A stretch of 64,000 bases of DNA from Helicobacter turcicus (GCF_019711685.1 NZ_JAIGYQ010000002.1:124001-188000); one strand, 5' to 3'; shown: positions 42,254 to 52,640, counted from the stretch's first letter. Notes: generated from the sequence alone by a model not told the origin. Numbers and translations: made by a program.

Positions 42254-44044
42254 ATGATCAAGATTACTGAAAACAGCTTAAGAGATGGACATCAATCTTT
42301 ATTGGCTACAAGAATGCGCATAGAGGATTTAGTGGAGGCAGCGCAGCTTTTTGAGCAAGTTGGATTCCATAGTGTTGAGGTGTGGGGTGGGGCGACTTAT
42401 GATACTTGTTTGCGCTATTTAAAAGAAGATCCTTTTGAGCGCCTTGCAACCTTTAAAGAAATATTCAAAAAAACTCCAATCCAAATGCTTTTACGCGGAC
42501 AAAATCTTATTGGTTATCGCCATTATGCAGATGATGTCGTGCGTGAATTTGTGCGCTTGTCTGCTCAAAATGGTGTGGATATTTTTAGAATTTTCGATGC
42601 ATTAAATGATATAAGGAATCTTGAAGTCTCTATTGAAGAGGTAAAAAAACAAGGTAAGCATGCGCAAGGGGCGATTTGTTATACAACTTCGCCAGTGCAT
42701 ACGATTAAGAGTTTTGTGGAGTATGGAAAAGAATTAGCCCAAATAGGTTGTGATTCTCTAGCAATTAAAGATATGGCAGGATTAATCACTCCAAACACGA
42801 CTTTTGAGCTTGTTAAGGCATTAAAAGAAGAGATCGGATTGCCCTTAGCTTTGCACACGCATTCCACAGCAGGATTCGCTTTTGGCTCACATTTAAAAGC
42901 AGTTGAAGCAGGTGTAGATATTTTGGACCTTGCAAACTCCGCATTAGCAGAAGGCACAAGCCATCCTTGTACGCAATCAATGGTAGCAACATTGCAAAAC
43001 ACACAATGGGATAGTAAATTGGATTTATCCTTAATGGAAAAAGCCGCAGAGATTTTAAAGCGCAATCGTAGAAAATATAAAAAGTTTGAATCCGAATATA
43101 ATCAAATTGATACGCGTGTGCTTGTAAGCCAGATTCCGGGTGGTATGATTTCAAATCTAGCAAATCAGCTAAGAGAGCAGAATGCACTAGATAAAATGGA
43201 CGCGGTTTTACAAGAGATTCCAAATGTGCGTAAAGATTTTGGTTATCCGCCTTTGGTTACACCATCAAGTCAGATTGTAGGCACACAAGCAGTGTTAAAT
43301 GTCTTAGCACAAACTCGCTACAAAACGCTTACTACGGAATCTAAAAATATTATTAAAGGTTATTATGGCAAAACCCCGGCTCCTATTGATTCTACTTTGA
43401 TTGAACGTATTAGGCAAGAGGGTGAGGAGATTATCACAGGGCGTCCAGCAGATAAAATTGCTCCTGAATTGCAAAAAGCAAAAGAGGAATCTCAAAGTTT
43501 TGCAAAAAGTGAAACAGATGTGATTTCTTATGCGATTTTTGGTGGAATTGCGAAACAATTTTTAGATGAACGCAATGAAAATCGCCTAAGTCCAGAGGCT
43601 CTAACAACATTTGAAGGTGGTATGCAAGGTCCTATGCCAAAAGAATTTACCATTAATCTACATGGAGAGACTTATCGCATTAAAATTGAAGGTAGTGGAG
43701 AGAAGAACGCAAGTATGCGCCCTTTCTTTGTGCGTGTAGATGGGGACTTAAGAGAAGTTTTGGTGGAATCTGATTCTAAAGAATATAAAAATAGCACTGA
43801 AAAATCTGATTCTTTGCCACAAGCAAGTTTGCCTGGACATATCATCTCTCCAATGCCCGGAAATCTAACAAAACTTAAAGTCAAAGTTGGTGATAAAATT
43901 AAAGAAGGTGATGTCCTAGCAATTGTTGAAGCAATGAAAATGGAGAACCAAGTCCTAGCAACTGTGGGTGGTGAGATTAAGGAAATTTATGCTAAAGAAG
44001 GACAACAAATTAGCGCAAATTTAGCCATTATGCTTGTTGAGTAA
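42254..44044 (+). CDS. pycB: Pyruvate carboxylase subunit B (carboxyltransferase plus biotin carrier)
   Basis: 596 residues. The carboxyltransferase half has RDGHQSLLATRMR, WGGATYDTC, SLAIKDMAGLI and ALHTHSTAGF, with zinc and substrate residues. The C-terminal biotinyl domain has EAMKMENQV, the biotinylated Lys at 562. Separately encoded subunits are the campylobacterotal two-subunit pyruvate carboxylase; pycA is 2 kb downstream. An oxaloacetate decarboxylase alpha is alike, but no membrane beta/gamma genes are near. The ATG at 42254 follows GGAG. xseA overlaps its stop. Confidence 0.9.
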   Translation: MIKITENSLRDGHQSLLATRMRIEDLVEAAQLFEQVGFHSVEVWGGATYDTCLRYLKEDPFERLATFKEIFKKTPIQMLLRGQNLIGYRHYADDVVREFVRLSAQNGVDIFRIFDALNDIRNLEVSIEEVKKQGKHAQGAICYTTSPVHTIKSFVEYGKELAQIGCDSLAIKDMAGLITPNTTFELVKALKEEIGLPLALHTHSTAGFAFGSHLKAVEAGVDILDLANSALAEGTSHPCTQSMVATLQNTQWDSKLDLSLMEKAAEILKRNRRKYKKFESEYNQIDTRVLVSQIPGGMISNLANQLREQNALDKMDAVLQEIPNVRKDFGYPPLVTPSSQIVGTQAVLNVLAQTRYKTLTTESKNIIKGYYGKTPAPIDSTLIERIRQEGEEIITGRPADKIAPELQKAKEESQSFAKSETDVISYAIFGGIAKQFLDERNENRLSPEALTTFEGGMQGPMPKEFTINLHGETYRIKIEGSGEKNASMRPFFVRVDGDLREVLVESDSKEYKNSTEKSDSLPQASLPGHIISPMPGNLTKLKVKVGDKIKEGDVLAIVEAMKMENQVLATVGGEIKEIYAKEGQQISANLAIMLVE

Positions 44045-45297
44045 TGCAAACTCTTAGTGTTACTGAGCTAAATACGCAGATTAAGTGCCTTATTGAAGCG
44101 ACTTTTGTGCAAGTTAGCGTGAGTGGGGAAGTGAGCAACTTTACGCACCATTCAAGTGGGCATTTATACTTCACTTTAAAAGACAGGGATTCCTCTTTAA
44201 AATGCGTGATGTTCCGTGGAAATGCTAATAAACTAAAGTTTAAGATTGAAGAAGGAATGGAGCTAACGTTAGAGGGTGTTATCAGTGTGTATGTTCCGCG
44301 TGGAGAATACCAGCTAAATTGCACAAATGCTTATCCAAATGGTGTCGGGGCTTTGCTTTTAGCTTATGAACAACTCAAAGAAGAGTATGAAAGGAAGGGC
44401 TATTTTGCAGATAAAAAACCCTTGCCAAAATTCCCTAAAAAAGTTGCACTGCTGACTTCTAGCACTGGAGCTGTGTTACATGATATGCTAAGTGTAGCGA
44501 AGAAGCGATGGAATCTTGCTAGATTTGTGTTGCTAAATACACTTGTCCAAGGTGATGGGGCAAAAGAAAGTATTGCAGAGAATATTAAGATTGCAGACGC
44601 TTTGGGGGTGGATTGTATTATTATTGCGCGTGGAGGAGGGAGTTTTGAGGATTTATGGGCGTTTAATGAGCCTCTTGTGATTGAAGCAATTCACACTGCT
44701 AAGACCCCTATTGTCTCAGCAGTTGGACATGAGCCTGATGTTGTGTTAAGTGATTTTGTGGCGGATTTGCGCGCTCCTACACCTTCTGCTGCGATAGAGT
44801 TATTGTTACCAGATCAAAATGAGTGGCTAATGCGCTTAGATACACTACAAGGGGATTTGGATAAATTTTTAATACGGATTTTACAAACAAAGACGCTAAA
44901 ACTTCAAGGGTTAAGAGAGCAACTAAACCAAAATTCTTTTTTGAATAAAATCATACAATTACAGATGCATTGCAAACAACAAGCCGTGTTTTTAATGCAA
45001 AAAATGGAGCATAAGTTAGCTCTATCTTGTTTAATGTTTCAAGCGCCAAGTGTGCAAATTTATCTAAAAATGGAGCAAAAACTAGCACAATTTCAGTCAA
45101 AATTAGAATCCCTAAAAGCACAAATGGAATCCAAAAATCCAAAAAACCAAAAAGAAGGCTGTGTTTGCGTGTTAAGTCAAGGAAAAAAGATTAAAAAACT
45201 TGCAGATTTAAATTTGGATTCCGTTATAGAATTACAGGATAAAAGTGCGTTGATTAAAGCGCAAGTCAAAGAAGTAGAAACATTAAATAATGTCTAG
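44044..45297 (+). CDS. xseA: Exodeoxyribonuclease VII large subunit
   Basis: 417 residues. The OB-fold domain ([19 protein letters not shown]), a catalytic core ([37 protein letters not shown] and [10 protein letters not shown]) and a C-terminal coiled region match XseA. It degrades single-stranded DNA together with XseB. It begins at the pycB stop (TAATG). The end overlaps uppP in convergent orientation by 15 bases. Confidence 0.95.
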   Translation: MQTLSVTELNTQIKCLIEATFVQVSVSGEVSNFTHHSSGHLYFTLKDRDSSLKCVMFRGNANKLKFKIEEGMELTLEGVISVYVPRGEYQLNCTNAYPNGVGALLLAYEQLKEEYERKGYFADKKPLPKFPKKVALLTSSTGAVLHDMLSVAKKRWNLARFVLLNTLVQGDGAKESIAENIKIADALGVDCIIIARGGGSFEDLWAFNEPLVIEAIHTAKTPIVSAVGHEPDVVLSDFVADLRAPTPSAAIELLLPDQNEWLMRLDTLQGDLDKFLIRILQTKTLKLQGLREQLNQNSFLNKIIQLQMHCKQQAVFLMQKMEHKLALSCLMFQAPSVQIYLKMEQKLAQFQSKLESLKAQMESKNPKNQKEGCVCVLSQGKKIKKLADLNLDSVIELQDKSALIKAQVKEVETLNNV

Positions 45298-46056
45298 ATA
45301 GAATAAAAACACGATTCCTAATAGTATACGATAGATTCCAAAGGGAATAAAATTAAAATAGGAAACAAAATTTAAAAAGAGCTTGATAGCAAGTAAGGCA
45401 CTAAAAAAAGCAACAATAAACCCCACTCCCAAAATTAAAATGTTCTCAAGGTTTAACACTTCGTGATTTTCATAAAGACTATAAGTGCTTGCTACAATCA
45501 TTGTAGGCAGTGCAAGTAAAAAGGAAAATTCTGTGGCGACTTTGCGATTGCAACCTAAAAGTAATCCACCAATAATTGTCGCACCACTGCGTGAAGTTCC
45601 AGGAATCATTGCTAAAGCTTGAAAAAGCCCAATAAATAAAGCTTGTTTATAAGAGATAGCATTCACATCTGTGGTATGGTATTCTTTTTCTTTGTAATAC
45701 ATCTCTAACACAATAAAAACGATTCCGCCCAAAATGAGCATAATAGATACTGTAATTGGCGCAAAAAGTGCTTTAATATAGGGGTAAAATAGGAATCCTA
45801 AAGTCCCAGCAGGTAAAAATCCGATTCCAAGTTTTATCCATAAATGCAAACTCTTTTTGAAAAGCTTTTCAGAAAAGATGAAAATCACTGCTAAAATTGA
45901 ACCTAGCTGGATTACAACTTCAAAAGTTTTATGAAATGCATCTTGTGGGATACCTAGTAGTTTTGAAGTTAAGATTAAATGTCCTGTTGAAGAGATTGGT
46001 AAAAATTCAGTTAAGCCCTCCACGATGCCTAAAATGATTGCATAAAGAAATTCCAT
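45283..46056 (-). CDS. uppP: Undecaprenyl-diphosphatase (BacA/UppP)
   Basis: 257 residues, mostly hydrophobic helices. It removes a phosphate from undecaprenyl pyrophosphate to recycle the lipid carrier. Signatures [17 protein letters not shown] and [13 protein letters not shown] are present. The ATG at 46056 gives the standard MEFLYAI start. Upstream frame extension to 46086 lacks a better ribosome-binding site. It is divergent from pycA. Confidence 0.95.
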   Translation of the reverse strand: MEFLYAIILGIVEGLTEFLPISSTGHLILTSKLLGIPQDAFHKTFEVVIQLGSILAVIFIFSEKLFKKSLHLWIKLGIGFLPAGTLGFLFYPYIKALFAPITVSIMLILGGIVFIVLEMYYKEKEYHTTDVNAISYKQALFIGLFQALAMIPGTSRSGATIIGGLLLGCNRKVATEFSFLLALPTMIVASTYSLYENHEVLNLENILILGVGFIVAFFSALLAIKLFLNFVSYFNFIPFGIYRILLGIVFLFYLDII

Positions 46057-46187
46057 AAAATGCCCATAATGTGTAAAAGTGCGCAAATTGTAGCATATTT
46101 ACACGCTTTTTTTCAAATTTTACAAAACTTTAACAAAGCATTAAAAATAAAATTATAGAATTTAAAATTACCTTATTTGGAGTGATG

Positions 46188-47618
46188 ATGTTTAGACGAA
46201 TTTTAATTGCAAATCGTGGTGAAATTGCCGTGCGTATTATTAGAGCTTGTAATGATCTAAATATAGAATCTGTAGCAATCTACTCGCATGCAGATAGGGA
46301 TAGTATGCATGTGAAGATGGCAACACACACTTATGCAATTAGTGAGGATCCTATTAAGGGTTATTTGGATTCAGATTTGATTATTCAAGCAGCAAAAGAG
46401 ATGGAAGCAGAGGCAATTCATCCGGGTTATGGATTTTTAAGTGAAAATGCTTTGTTTGCAAAAAAAGTCAAGGAAGCTGGGCTTGTGTGGATTGGTCCAG
46501 ATAGTGAAGTTATTGCTAAAATGGGAGACAAGAATGCTGCTAGAAATTTAATGATTACAAATGGAATTCCTGTTGTTCCGGGAACTGAACCGCTTAATAC
46601 TCTAAGTTTGTATGAAATCCAAAAAATTGCTCGTAAAATTGGCTATCCAGTGATTTTAAAAGCAAGCAGTGGAGGTGGAGGACGTGGAATCCGTGTTGTT
46701 TGGGAAGAAAAAGATTTAGAAAGTTCTTTTGAAGCATGCAAAAGAGAGGCATTGACATTTTTTAAAAATGAAGATGTGTTTATGGAGAAATATATTCAAA
46801 ATCCACGTCATATTGAGTTTCAGATTTTAGCGGATAATTATGGACATGTAATTCATCTTTTTGAACGTGATTGTTCAATTCAAAGGCGACATCAAAAGCT
46901 AATTGAAATTGCTCCTTGTCCTACGATGAGTACAGATTTACGTCGCAGAATGGGGAGTGTGGCAGTGGGTGCTGCAAGGGCTGCGAACTACACAAATGCT
47001 GGAACTGTGGAATTTTTAGTTGATGATTATAACAATTTTTATTTTATGGAGATGAATACAAGGATTCAAGTTGAACATGGCGTGACAGAGGAGATTACAG
47101 GATTTGATCTTATTGGTCGCCAGATTAGAATCGCAAGCGGCGAGATTTTGGATATTACTCAAAGTGATGTGCATATTCAAGGATTTGCGATTGAAGCTAG
47201 AATTAATGCTGAAGATGTGCATAATGATTTCGTGCCAAATCCGGGGAAAATTACGGCATATTATCCCTCTTTGGGTCCTTTTGTGCGTGTGGATAGTTAT
47301 ATTTATAAAGATTTTATAATTCCTCCTTTTTATGACTCTATGGTGGCAAAACTCATCGTACGTGCAACAAGTTATGATTTAGCTGTCAAAAAGCTAAAGC
47401 GTGCATTAAATGAATTTAAAATTCGTGGAGTGAAAACTACAATACCATTTTTGATTAATATTTGTAATGACAAAGATTTTAGGCGTGGAAATTTTGACAC
47501 TTCGTATTTGGAACAGAAGGTGGAAAGCCTAATGCCACAAGAGAGTAGAGATGATAGTGATTTAGTCGCTGCTATCGCAGTTGCATTGACTTGTGGATTA
47601 GAAGAGAGTGTTAAATAA
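46188..47618 (+). CDS. pycA: Pyruvate carboxylase subunit A (biotin carboxylase)
   Basis: 476 residues with an ATP-grasp biotin carboxylase: RRILIANRGEIAVRII at the start, EAIHPGYGFLSENA, KASSGGGGRGIRVV and the ATP site EMNTRIQVEHGVTEE. It carboxylates biotin on PycB. AccC of fatty acid synthesis is the main alternative, but the length fits PycA and pycB is close. The preferred start is the ATG at 46188, five bases after GGAG; GTG and ATG codons occur just before. Confidence 0.82.
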   Translation: MFRRILIANRGEIAVRIIRACNDLNIESVAIYSHADRDSMHVKMATHTYAISEDPIKGYLDSDLIIQAAKEMEAEAIHPGYGFLSENALFAKKVKEAGLVWIGPDSEVIAKMGDKNAARNLMITNGIPVVPGTEPLNTLSLYEIQKIARKIGYPVILKASSGGGGRGIRVVWEEKDLESSFEACKREALTFFKNEDVFMEKYIQNPRHIEFQILADNYGHVIHLFERDCSIQRRHQKLIEIAPCPTMSTDLRRRMGSVAVGAARAANYTNAGTVEFLVDDYNNFYFMEMNTRIQVEHGVTEEITGFDLIGRQIRIASGEILDITQSDVHIQGFAIEARINAEDVHNDFVPNPGKITAYYPSLGPFVRVDSYIYKDFIIPPFYDSMVAKLIVRATSYDLAVKKLKRALNEFKIRGVKTTIPFLINICNDKDFRRGNFDTSYLEQKVESLMPQESRDDSDLVAAIAVALTCGLEESVK

Positions 47619-47642
47619 ATCTAATTTTAAGTAAATTTGCGC

Positions 47643-47648
47643 TAGAAT
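47643..47648 (+). promoter_or_regulatory. Probable -10 box for rpmH-rnpA operon
   Basis: TAGAAT in GCGCTAGAATCGGCG lies 40 bp before the rpmH ATG; the leader would be about 28 nt. The hexamer and its GC-rich surroundings stand out in otherwise AT-rich DNA. Confidence 0.5.
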
Positions 47649-47682
47649 CGGCGTCTATTTTTAAAAGAGGTTTAAAACAAAA

Positions 47683-47817
47683 ATGAAAAGAACATATCAA
47701 CCGCATAATACACCGCGTAAGCGCACACATGGTTTTAGAGTAAGAATGCAGACTAAAAATGGTCGTAAGATAATCAACGCTAGACGCGCAAAAGGTAGAA
47801 AAAGACTAGCAGTCTAG
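47683..47817 (+). CDS. rpmH: 50S ribosomal protein L34
   Basis: 44 residues, standard L34 length, with [18 protein letters not shown] at the start and a basic end (KGRKRLAV). It follows a clear promoter. It lies directly before rnpA as in most bacteria, and the sequence is unmistakable. Confidence 0.96.
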   Translation: MKRTYQPHNTPRKRTHGFRVRMQTKNGRKIINARRAKGRKRLAV

Positions 47818-47832
47818 GTTTGGGATTATGTC

Positions 47833-48150
47833 TTGGTAACACTGAATACAAAACAAGATTTCGATCGTGTTTATAAGAGTCAAAAGCGATGGCATAATTC
47901 TCATTTTATCCTATTTTTTAGAGAAGATGCACGACAAAGAAGAGTTGGATTTTCTGTGTCAAAAAGAGTGGGTAACGCAGTACGTCGTAACCGTATTAAA
48001 CGTAGGTTACGTGCTATTTATCGAGAGTCTATGCTAGATTTAAGAGGTGGAGATATGGTTTTATTAGCAAAAGATGGGTTAGATAAAGTCGTATATAAAA
48101 CCTTGCAAAACAGCTACAAATACGCATTGATACGGCTTGATTTAGTTTAA
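47833..48150 (+). CDS. rnpA: Ribonuclease P protein component
   Basis: 105 residues. It assists RNase P RNA in trimming tRNA 5' ends. The conserved block SVSKRVGNAVRRNRIKRRLR is intact. Only TTG at 47833 is available as an in-frame start; a nearby ATG at 47828 is out of frame. No good ribosome-binding site is seen, so translation may depend on rpmH. Confidence 0.93.
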   Translation: MVTLNTKQDFDRVYKSQKRWHNSHFILFFREDARQRRVGFSVSKRVGNAVRRNRIKRRLRAIYRESMLDLRGGDMVLLAKDGLDKVVYKTLQNSYKYALIRLDLV

Positions 48151-48161
48151 GAAGAAGAAAT

Positions 48162-48545
48162 ATGATAAAAATAGCTTGTCTTTTTGCAATTGAGAGTTAT
48201 CAGTGCTATATCTCTCCGTTGCTAGGAGCGAATTGTCGCTATTATCCTAGTTGTTCAGAATATGCTAAGCAGACATATTTATTCCAAAATCCTTTGATTG
48301 CGACTTTAAAAACACTAAGTAGAATTCTAACTTGCAATCAATTTTTTAAAGGAGGCATTGTTTATCCTAGTGCTTTTTTATCCTTACAAGTTAATGTTTT
48401 TAAACCCTGTTTAGTGGAATACTGGTTAATCCCTAGCAATACGTTAAATTGTCTTTCTTATAATATTCCAAATAGCACTTTTTTGAAAATTAAACCCCAA
48501 ATGTTTCAAATCATTAAAAACTATTCAAAGGTTTCTCGTGTTTAA
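48162..48545 (+). CDS. yidD: Membrane protein insertion efficiency factor YidD
   Basis: 127 residues. The core NCRYYPSCSEYAKQ and the later FKGGIVYPS match YidD, which helps YidC-dependent insertion. Typical YidD is about 75-85 residues, so a longer C-terminal tail is present, as in H. pylori. It overlaps yidC by eight bases. Confidence 0.9.
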   Translation: MIKIACLFAIESYQCYISPLLGANCRYYPSCSEYAKQTYLFQNPLIATLKTLSRILTCNQFFKGGIVYPSAFLSLQVNVFKPCLVEYWLIPSNTLNCLSYNIPNSTFLKIKPQMFQIIKNYSKVSRV

Positions 48546-50154
48546 CAAAATTGACCAATTAAGTTCTCAAACTAGAATTATGATTGCAGTGGTCTTAGCC
48601 CTCATATTTTTCGTGCCTTATAGTTATTTTTACCAACCTAGTCTTGCCGAAAATAATGCAACAAAAATGGAATCTGCTCAAGTTACACAAAATGTTCCAA
48701 GCACACCGAATACACAAGATTTGACTACACCAACTAATACAGCAACACTCGCAAATACTAGCGTAGTAAAAGATTCTGCAGTGATTGCAACTATTGAAGC
48801 AGAAAGTTTTACTTATAAAATTGACAAGTTAGGTAGAATTATGGCAGTGGAACTAAAAGAGGAAAAATATCGTAAGAATTCCGCACCCCTTTCTCTATTT
48901 CTAGATAGTGTAGCAAACCAAAACAATCCAAAGATTTTAGAAATTAGGTTTTCTGATCCTGTGTTAAATAATCAGGCGCTAAATTCTTCTTATATCGCAA
49001 GTGTTAGTCATTTAAAACTTGCTGACACTCCACAAAGCTTAACGCTTACTCAAGAGCTAAATGGTTTTAGGGTGCAAAAGATTCTAACTTTCTATCCTAA
49101 TGGCTATTACAAAGCGACCATTAAAATTCCACAAAACCATGTTTATTTTGTTTCTCCAGGAATGCGTCCAAGCGTGGAAAATGATAAATTTGTCTTTAAA
49201 GGCGTGATTGTCAAAAAAGTAGATAATACGATTACTACTATTGAAGATGGAGATGCACAAGGGCAGGAGAATTTCTCTAACGCTAAGATTTTAGCAGCAG
49301 TAGATCGTTACTATGCGACACTATTATTTAATGAAAAGGGGTTAAGTGCAACGATTTTAAGCAATGCTGATGAAGACCCAATGCCCTTTATTAGTGGAAA
49401 TGGTGAGTTAGCACTAGAGGGCTATATTGGTCCAAAGAATTACCGCTTGTTAGAATCTATTAACCCTATTCTAACTGACATTGTGGAATATGGCGTAATT
49501 ACATTTTTTGCAAAACCATTATTTTTGTTGCTAGAGAAGCTTTATGATTTTTGTGGAAATTGGGGTTGGGCTATTATTTTACTCACGCTTATTGTTAGAA
49601 TCGTGTTATATCCTTTGACTTACAAGGGAATGGTGTCAATGCAAAAGTTAAAAGACCTTGCTCCAAAAATGAAAGAATTGCAACAAAAATATAAAGGTGA
49701 GCCACAAAAACTACAAGTGCATATGATGGATTTATATAAAAAACATGGTGCAAATCCGATGGGTGGATGTTTGCCCTTACTCTTACAAATCCCTGTGTTC
49801 TTTGCAATTTATCGTGTTTTGTTTAATGCTATTGAGCTAAAAGGTGCGGATTGGCTATTGTGGATTACAGATTTATCCGTAATGGATCCTTATTACGTGT
49901 TGCCAATTTTAATGGGTGCAACAATGTATCTTCAACAGCATTTGACACCAACAGCATTTAGTGATCCCATGCAAGAGAAAATTTTTAAATTTTTGCCTTT
50001 AATTTTTACGATTTTCTTTGTCACATTTCCTTCAGGACTTGTGCTTTACTGGTTTGTAAATAATATATTCTCAATCTTGCAGCAACTTTTAATTAATAAA
50101 TCTTTAGAGCGCAAAAAAGCTAAAGAAATTGCCGAACATAAACATAAAGTATGA
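48538..50154 (+). CDS. yidC: Membrane protein insertase YidC
   Basis: 538 residues of the gram-negative YidC type: an N-terminal transmembrane helix (about 12-30), a Thr/Asn-rich region and a periplasmic domain, then the conserved 5-helix core starting near residue 340 (WGWAIILLTLIVRIVLYP, MGGCLPLLLQIPVFFAIY, FVTFPSGLVLYWFVNN). It inserts and folds inner-membrane proteins. The stop overlaps the jag start. Confidence 0.96.
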   Translation: MFNKIDQLSSQTRIMIAVVLALIFFVPYSYFYQPSLAENNATKMESAQVTQNVPSTPNTQDLTTPTNTATLANTSVVKDSAVIATIEAESFTYKIDKLGRIMAVELKEEKYRKNSAPLSLFLDSVANQNNPKILEIRFSDPVLNNQALNSSYIASVSHLKLADTPQSLTLTQELNGFRVQKILTFYPNGYYKATIKIPQNHVYFVSPGMRPSVENDKFVFKGVIVKKVDNTITTIEDGDAQGQENFSNAKILAAVDRYYATLLFNEKGLSATILSNADEDPMPFISGNGELALEGYIGPKNYRLLESINPILTDIVEYGVITFFAKPLFLLLEKLYDFCGNWGWAIILLTLIVRIVLYPLTYKGMVSMQKLKDLAPKMKELQQKYKGEPQKLQVHMMDLYKKHGANPMGGCLPLLLQIPVFFAIYRVLFNAIELKGADWLLWITDLSVMDPYYVLPILMGATMYLQQHLTPTAFSDPMQEKIFKFLPLIFTIFFVTFPSGLVLYWFVNNIFSILQQLLINKSLERKKAKEIAEHKHKV

Positions 50155-50939
50155 TAATGAAAAAGATAGAAGCTCAGACTTTAGAAGATGCGTTAATAGT
50201 TGCTGCAAAGACATTTAATTGTTCTGTGGTGGATTTGGACTATGAGATTATTCAAAATCCATCTAAAGGATTTTTGGGGCTTGGTAGAAAACAAGCTGTG
50301 ATTTGCGCACAAGTTAAGAATGCGGAATCTAAAATGCCTGAAAGTCCTCAGAATTATGATTTTGTTAAAACTTTAAAAAAAGATTCTATAAATTGTGAGC
50401 AGGCAATAGAATCTAAAAGAGAGATGCAAAAAGAATATGATAAAAAGGGCAAAAAACCTGCATTTACACAAAAGGAATTGCAAGAAATTTCAAAAGTCGT
50501 GCAAAAAGAGCTTGATGAGCTTTTAGCAATGTTGCCTTACAAGCTTGATAGTGTTATTGTTGAACCTTATGATGAAAATACATTGTATGTGAAAATTGAC
50601 GGGGAGGATTCTGCGCTCTTAATTGGAAAAGAAGGTTATCGCTATAAGGCAATTTCATATTTAATATTTAATTGGGTAAATCATATTTATGGTTTAATGA
50701 TTCGTCTTGAGATTGCCGAATTTTTGCGCAATCAAGAAGAAATGATTGCTAATTATCTCTTACCAACTATTGAGAGCGTAAAATTAACCGGTAAGGCGCA
50801 AACGAAGCCTTTAGATGGTGTGTTAGCGCATATTGCTTTAAAGCAACTAAGAGAGCAATTTCCAGATAAATATGTTTCTTTTCGTATAAATAGTGAAGGG
50901 GAGCGCTATATTATTATTAACGCTTTTTACCATTCCTAA
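50151..50939 (+). CDS. jag: KH/R3H RNA-binding protein Jag/KhpB
   Basis: 262 residues: a Jag N-terminal domain (KIEAQTLEDALIVAAKTF, GFLGLGRKQAVI), a charged linker (about 55-110), a KH domain (GKEGYRYKAISYLIFN) and an R3H domain at the end. It binds RNA and affects cell envelope genes in other bacteria. The first ATG is at 50151 overlapping the yidC stop (ATGA); a second, at 50157, would trim two residues. Confidence 0.92.
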   Translation: MIMKKIEAQTLEDALIVAAKTFNCSVVDLDYEIIQNPSKGFLGLGRKQAVICAQVKNAESKMPESPQNYDFVKTLKKDSINCEQAIESKREMQKEYDKKGKKPAFTQKELQEISKVVQKELDELLAMLPYKLDSVIVEPYDENTLYVKIDGEDSALLIGKEGYRYKAISYLIFNWVNHIYGLMIRLEIAEFLRNQEEMIANYLLPTIESVKLTGKAQTKPLDGVLAHIALKQLREQFPDKYVSFRINSEGERYIIINAFYHS

Positions 50940-50942
50940 AAG

Positions 50943-52331
50943 ATGTTAGATAACGATACAATTGTTGCTTCTGCTACAACCTATGGACGTTCTTCTTTAA
51001 ATGTTTTACGTTTAAGTGGCAAAAATGCGTTATTTATTGCTTCAAAACTCGCCAAATTTGACTTTAAGGATATTGAAAATTTTATTAAACCGCGCATTGC
51101 AAAGCTTACTAAGATTTATTTTGAAAATGGTGCGCTTTTGGATGAATGTATAGTGTTATATTTTAAGGCTCCAAATAGTTATACCACAGAAGATGTAATT
51201 GAGTTTCAATGTCATGGCGGGAGCTTTATTGCACAAAATGTTTTACAAGAGTGTTTAAAGTTTGGTGCAAGACTTGCAAATCCCGGAGAATTTACAAAGC
51301 GTGCATTTTTAGGAGGTCGCATTGATTTATCTCAAGCGCAAGCAGTCGCGAAACTTATTGATTCTCAAAATGCTAATGCACATCAAATGCTAATGCGCCA
51401 CTTAAAAGGAGAAATGCACGATTTTTGTGAAGATTTGCGCTCAACTCTTATTGGCTTGTTAGCGCATAGCGAAGTGTTTATTGATTATGCAGATGAAGAG
51501 TTGCCAAAGGATTTTCTAGAACATTTGGAACAAAAATTGCAAGTAGTTTTAAAAAAACTCAATGCGCTTTTGGAACAATCTCAAAATAAAAGAATGCTCT
51601 TTGAGGGTTATAAACTTTGTATTATTGGCAAACCAAATGTTGGGAAAAGCTCTCTTCTTAATGCGCTCTTGCGCAATAATCGCGCCATTGTAAGTGAGAT
51701 TGCAGGCACAACGCGTGATAGCATTGAGGAAAATTTTTTGCTAGGTGGGCATTTATTGCGTCTTATTGATACTGCTGGGATTAGAGATAGTGAAGATGTA
51801 GTTGAAAATGAGGGGATTAAAAGAAGTCTTGAGAGAGCAAATGAGAGCGATTTACTTCTTGCTATTTTTGATAGCTCGTGCCCTTTAAGCAAAGAAGATT
51901 TACAAATTATAGAGCTTTTAAAAACTTACAAGCTACAAAAAAAGATTTTAGTTTTAATTAATAAAACAGACTTAACGATGCAGTTAGATTCCAAGCTTTT
52001 AGAAGAGTTTAATCCTTTGCTATTAAGTTTGAAAGGAGATTTATATAGTGAGGATTCCTTGCTTGAGCAATTTAAAGCTAAGCTTGAAACACTTTTAGAT
52101 GCAAATGAAAATATAGAATCGCTTTTGCTAGTTTCTGAATATCAATTCCAAGCGGTGCAAAATTGTATTAATGCGCTAAAAAACTCACTTGAACCTCTTG
52201 AAAATGGTGAATTAGAACTCTTTAGCTTTCATTTAAATGAAGCATTAAGCGCAATTGCGTCCATTACCAAACCCTATGAGTATTCTCAAATGCTAGATGT
52301 GATGTTTAGTGATTTTTGTTTGGGCAAGTGA
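50943..52331 (+). CDS. mnmE: tRNA uridine-5-carboxymethylaminomethyl modification GTPase MnmE
   Basis: 462 residues: an N-terminal folate-binding domain (GRSSLNVLRLSGK, FQCHGGSFIA), a G domain with G1 GKPNVGKSS, G3 DTAGIRDS and G4 NKTD, and the C-terminal FCLGK with the conserved catalytic Cys. With MnmG it modifies U34 of tRNAs. It ends the rpmH-rnpA-yidD-yidC-jag-mnmE cluster. Confidence 0.96.
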   Translation: MLDNDTIVASATTYGRSSLNVLRLSGKNALFIASKLAKFDFKDIENFIKPRIAKLTKIYFENGALLDECIVLYFKAPNSYTTEDVIEFQCHGGSFIAQNVLQECLKFGARLANPGEFTKRAFLGGRIDLSQAQAVAKLIDSQNANAHQMLMRHLKGEMHDFCEDLRSTLIGLLAHSEVFIDYADEELPKDFLEHLEQKLQVVLKKLNALLEQSQNKRMLFEGYKLCIIGKPNVGKSSLLNALLRNNRAIVSEIAGTTRDSIEENFLLGGHLLRLIDTAGIRDSEDVVENEGIKRSLERANESDLLLAIFDSSCPLSKEDLQIIELLKTYKLQKKILVLINKTDLTMQLDSKLLEEFNPLLLSLKGDLYSEDSLLEQFKAKLETLLDANENIESLLLVSEYQFQAVQNCINALKNSLEPLENGELELFSFHLNEALSAIASITKPYEYSQMLDVMFSDFCLGK

Positions 52332-52640
52332 TTGTATTTATAGATGTCTTTTGAATCGTAAATGGATATGCAAATCCACATACCATTGTAGAAAATCGTA
52401 ATTAAATTGTTCTGTTTTTTAGAGTAGTGTTTATAGTCGCCATAAATAGAATGGCATTTGCTATTCTACCAATTACCTTCTTGCAAAAGTAGTCACTAAA
52501 AAACTTTTTGTAAAAATTCCAACAATTTAAATAATTTTATTCCCTAAAAGAAGTATTATAATTAGCTTCATCACTAATACTAAGAGAAAGACAAAGCAAT
52601 ATAATGCAATTATCGTTTAGTAGTCTAACTATTAGAGAAC
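52332..52640. other. Gap segment with hairpins, no gene seen
   Basis: This 309-base stretch after mnmE has no ORF I can support. It holds two structured sites: ATGG-A-TATG / CATACCAT (52362-52386, 8-bp arms with a bulge) and a 9-bp stem with a 4-base loop (52447-52468: TAGAATGGC, ATTT, GCTATTCTA, one G-U pair). Either might end mnmE transcription, but neither is followed by a T-run. Confidence 0.5.

Noticed and set aside
42254-44044. Oxaloacetate decarboxylase alpha subunit
   Set aside because: The domain layout is shared, but no membrane beta or gamma subunit genes lie nearby, and a biotin carboxylase gene is 2 kb away, which favours pyruvate carboxylase.
46188-47618. AccC of acetyl-CoA carboxylase
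   Set aside because: Length and closeness to pycB favour PycA. AccC cannot be fully excluded without checking for a second biotin carboxylase gene.
52447-52468. Intrinsic terminator of mnmE
   Set aside because: The stem is good (9 bp, 4-base loop) but no T-run follows; the site was listed only as a structured gap segment.
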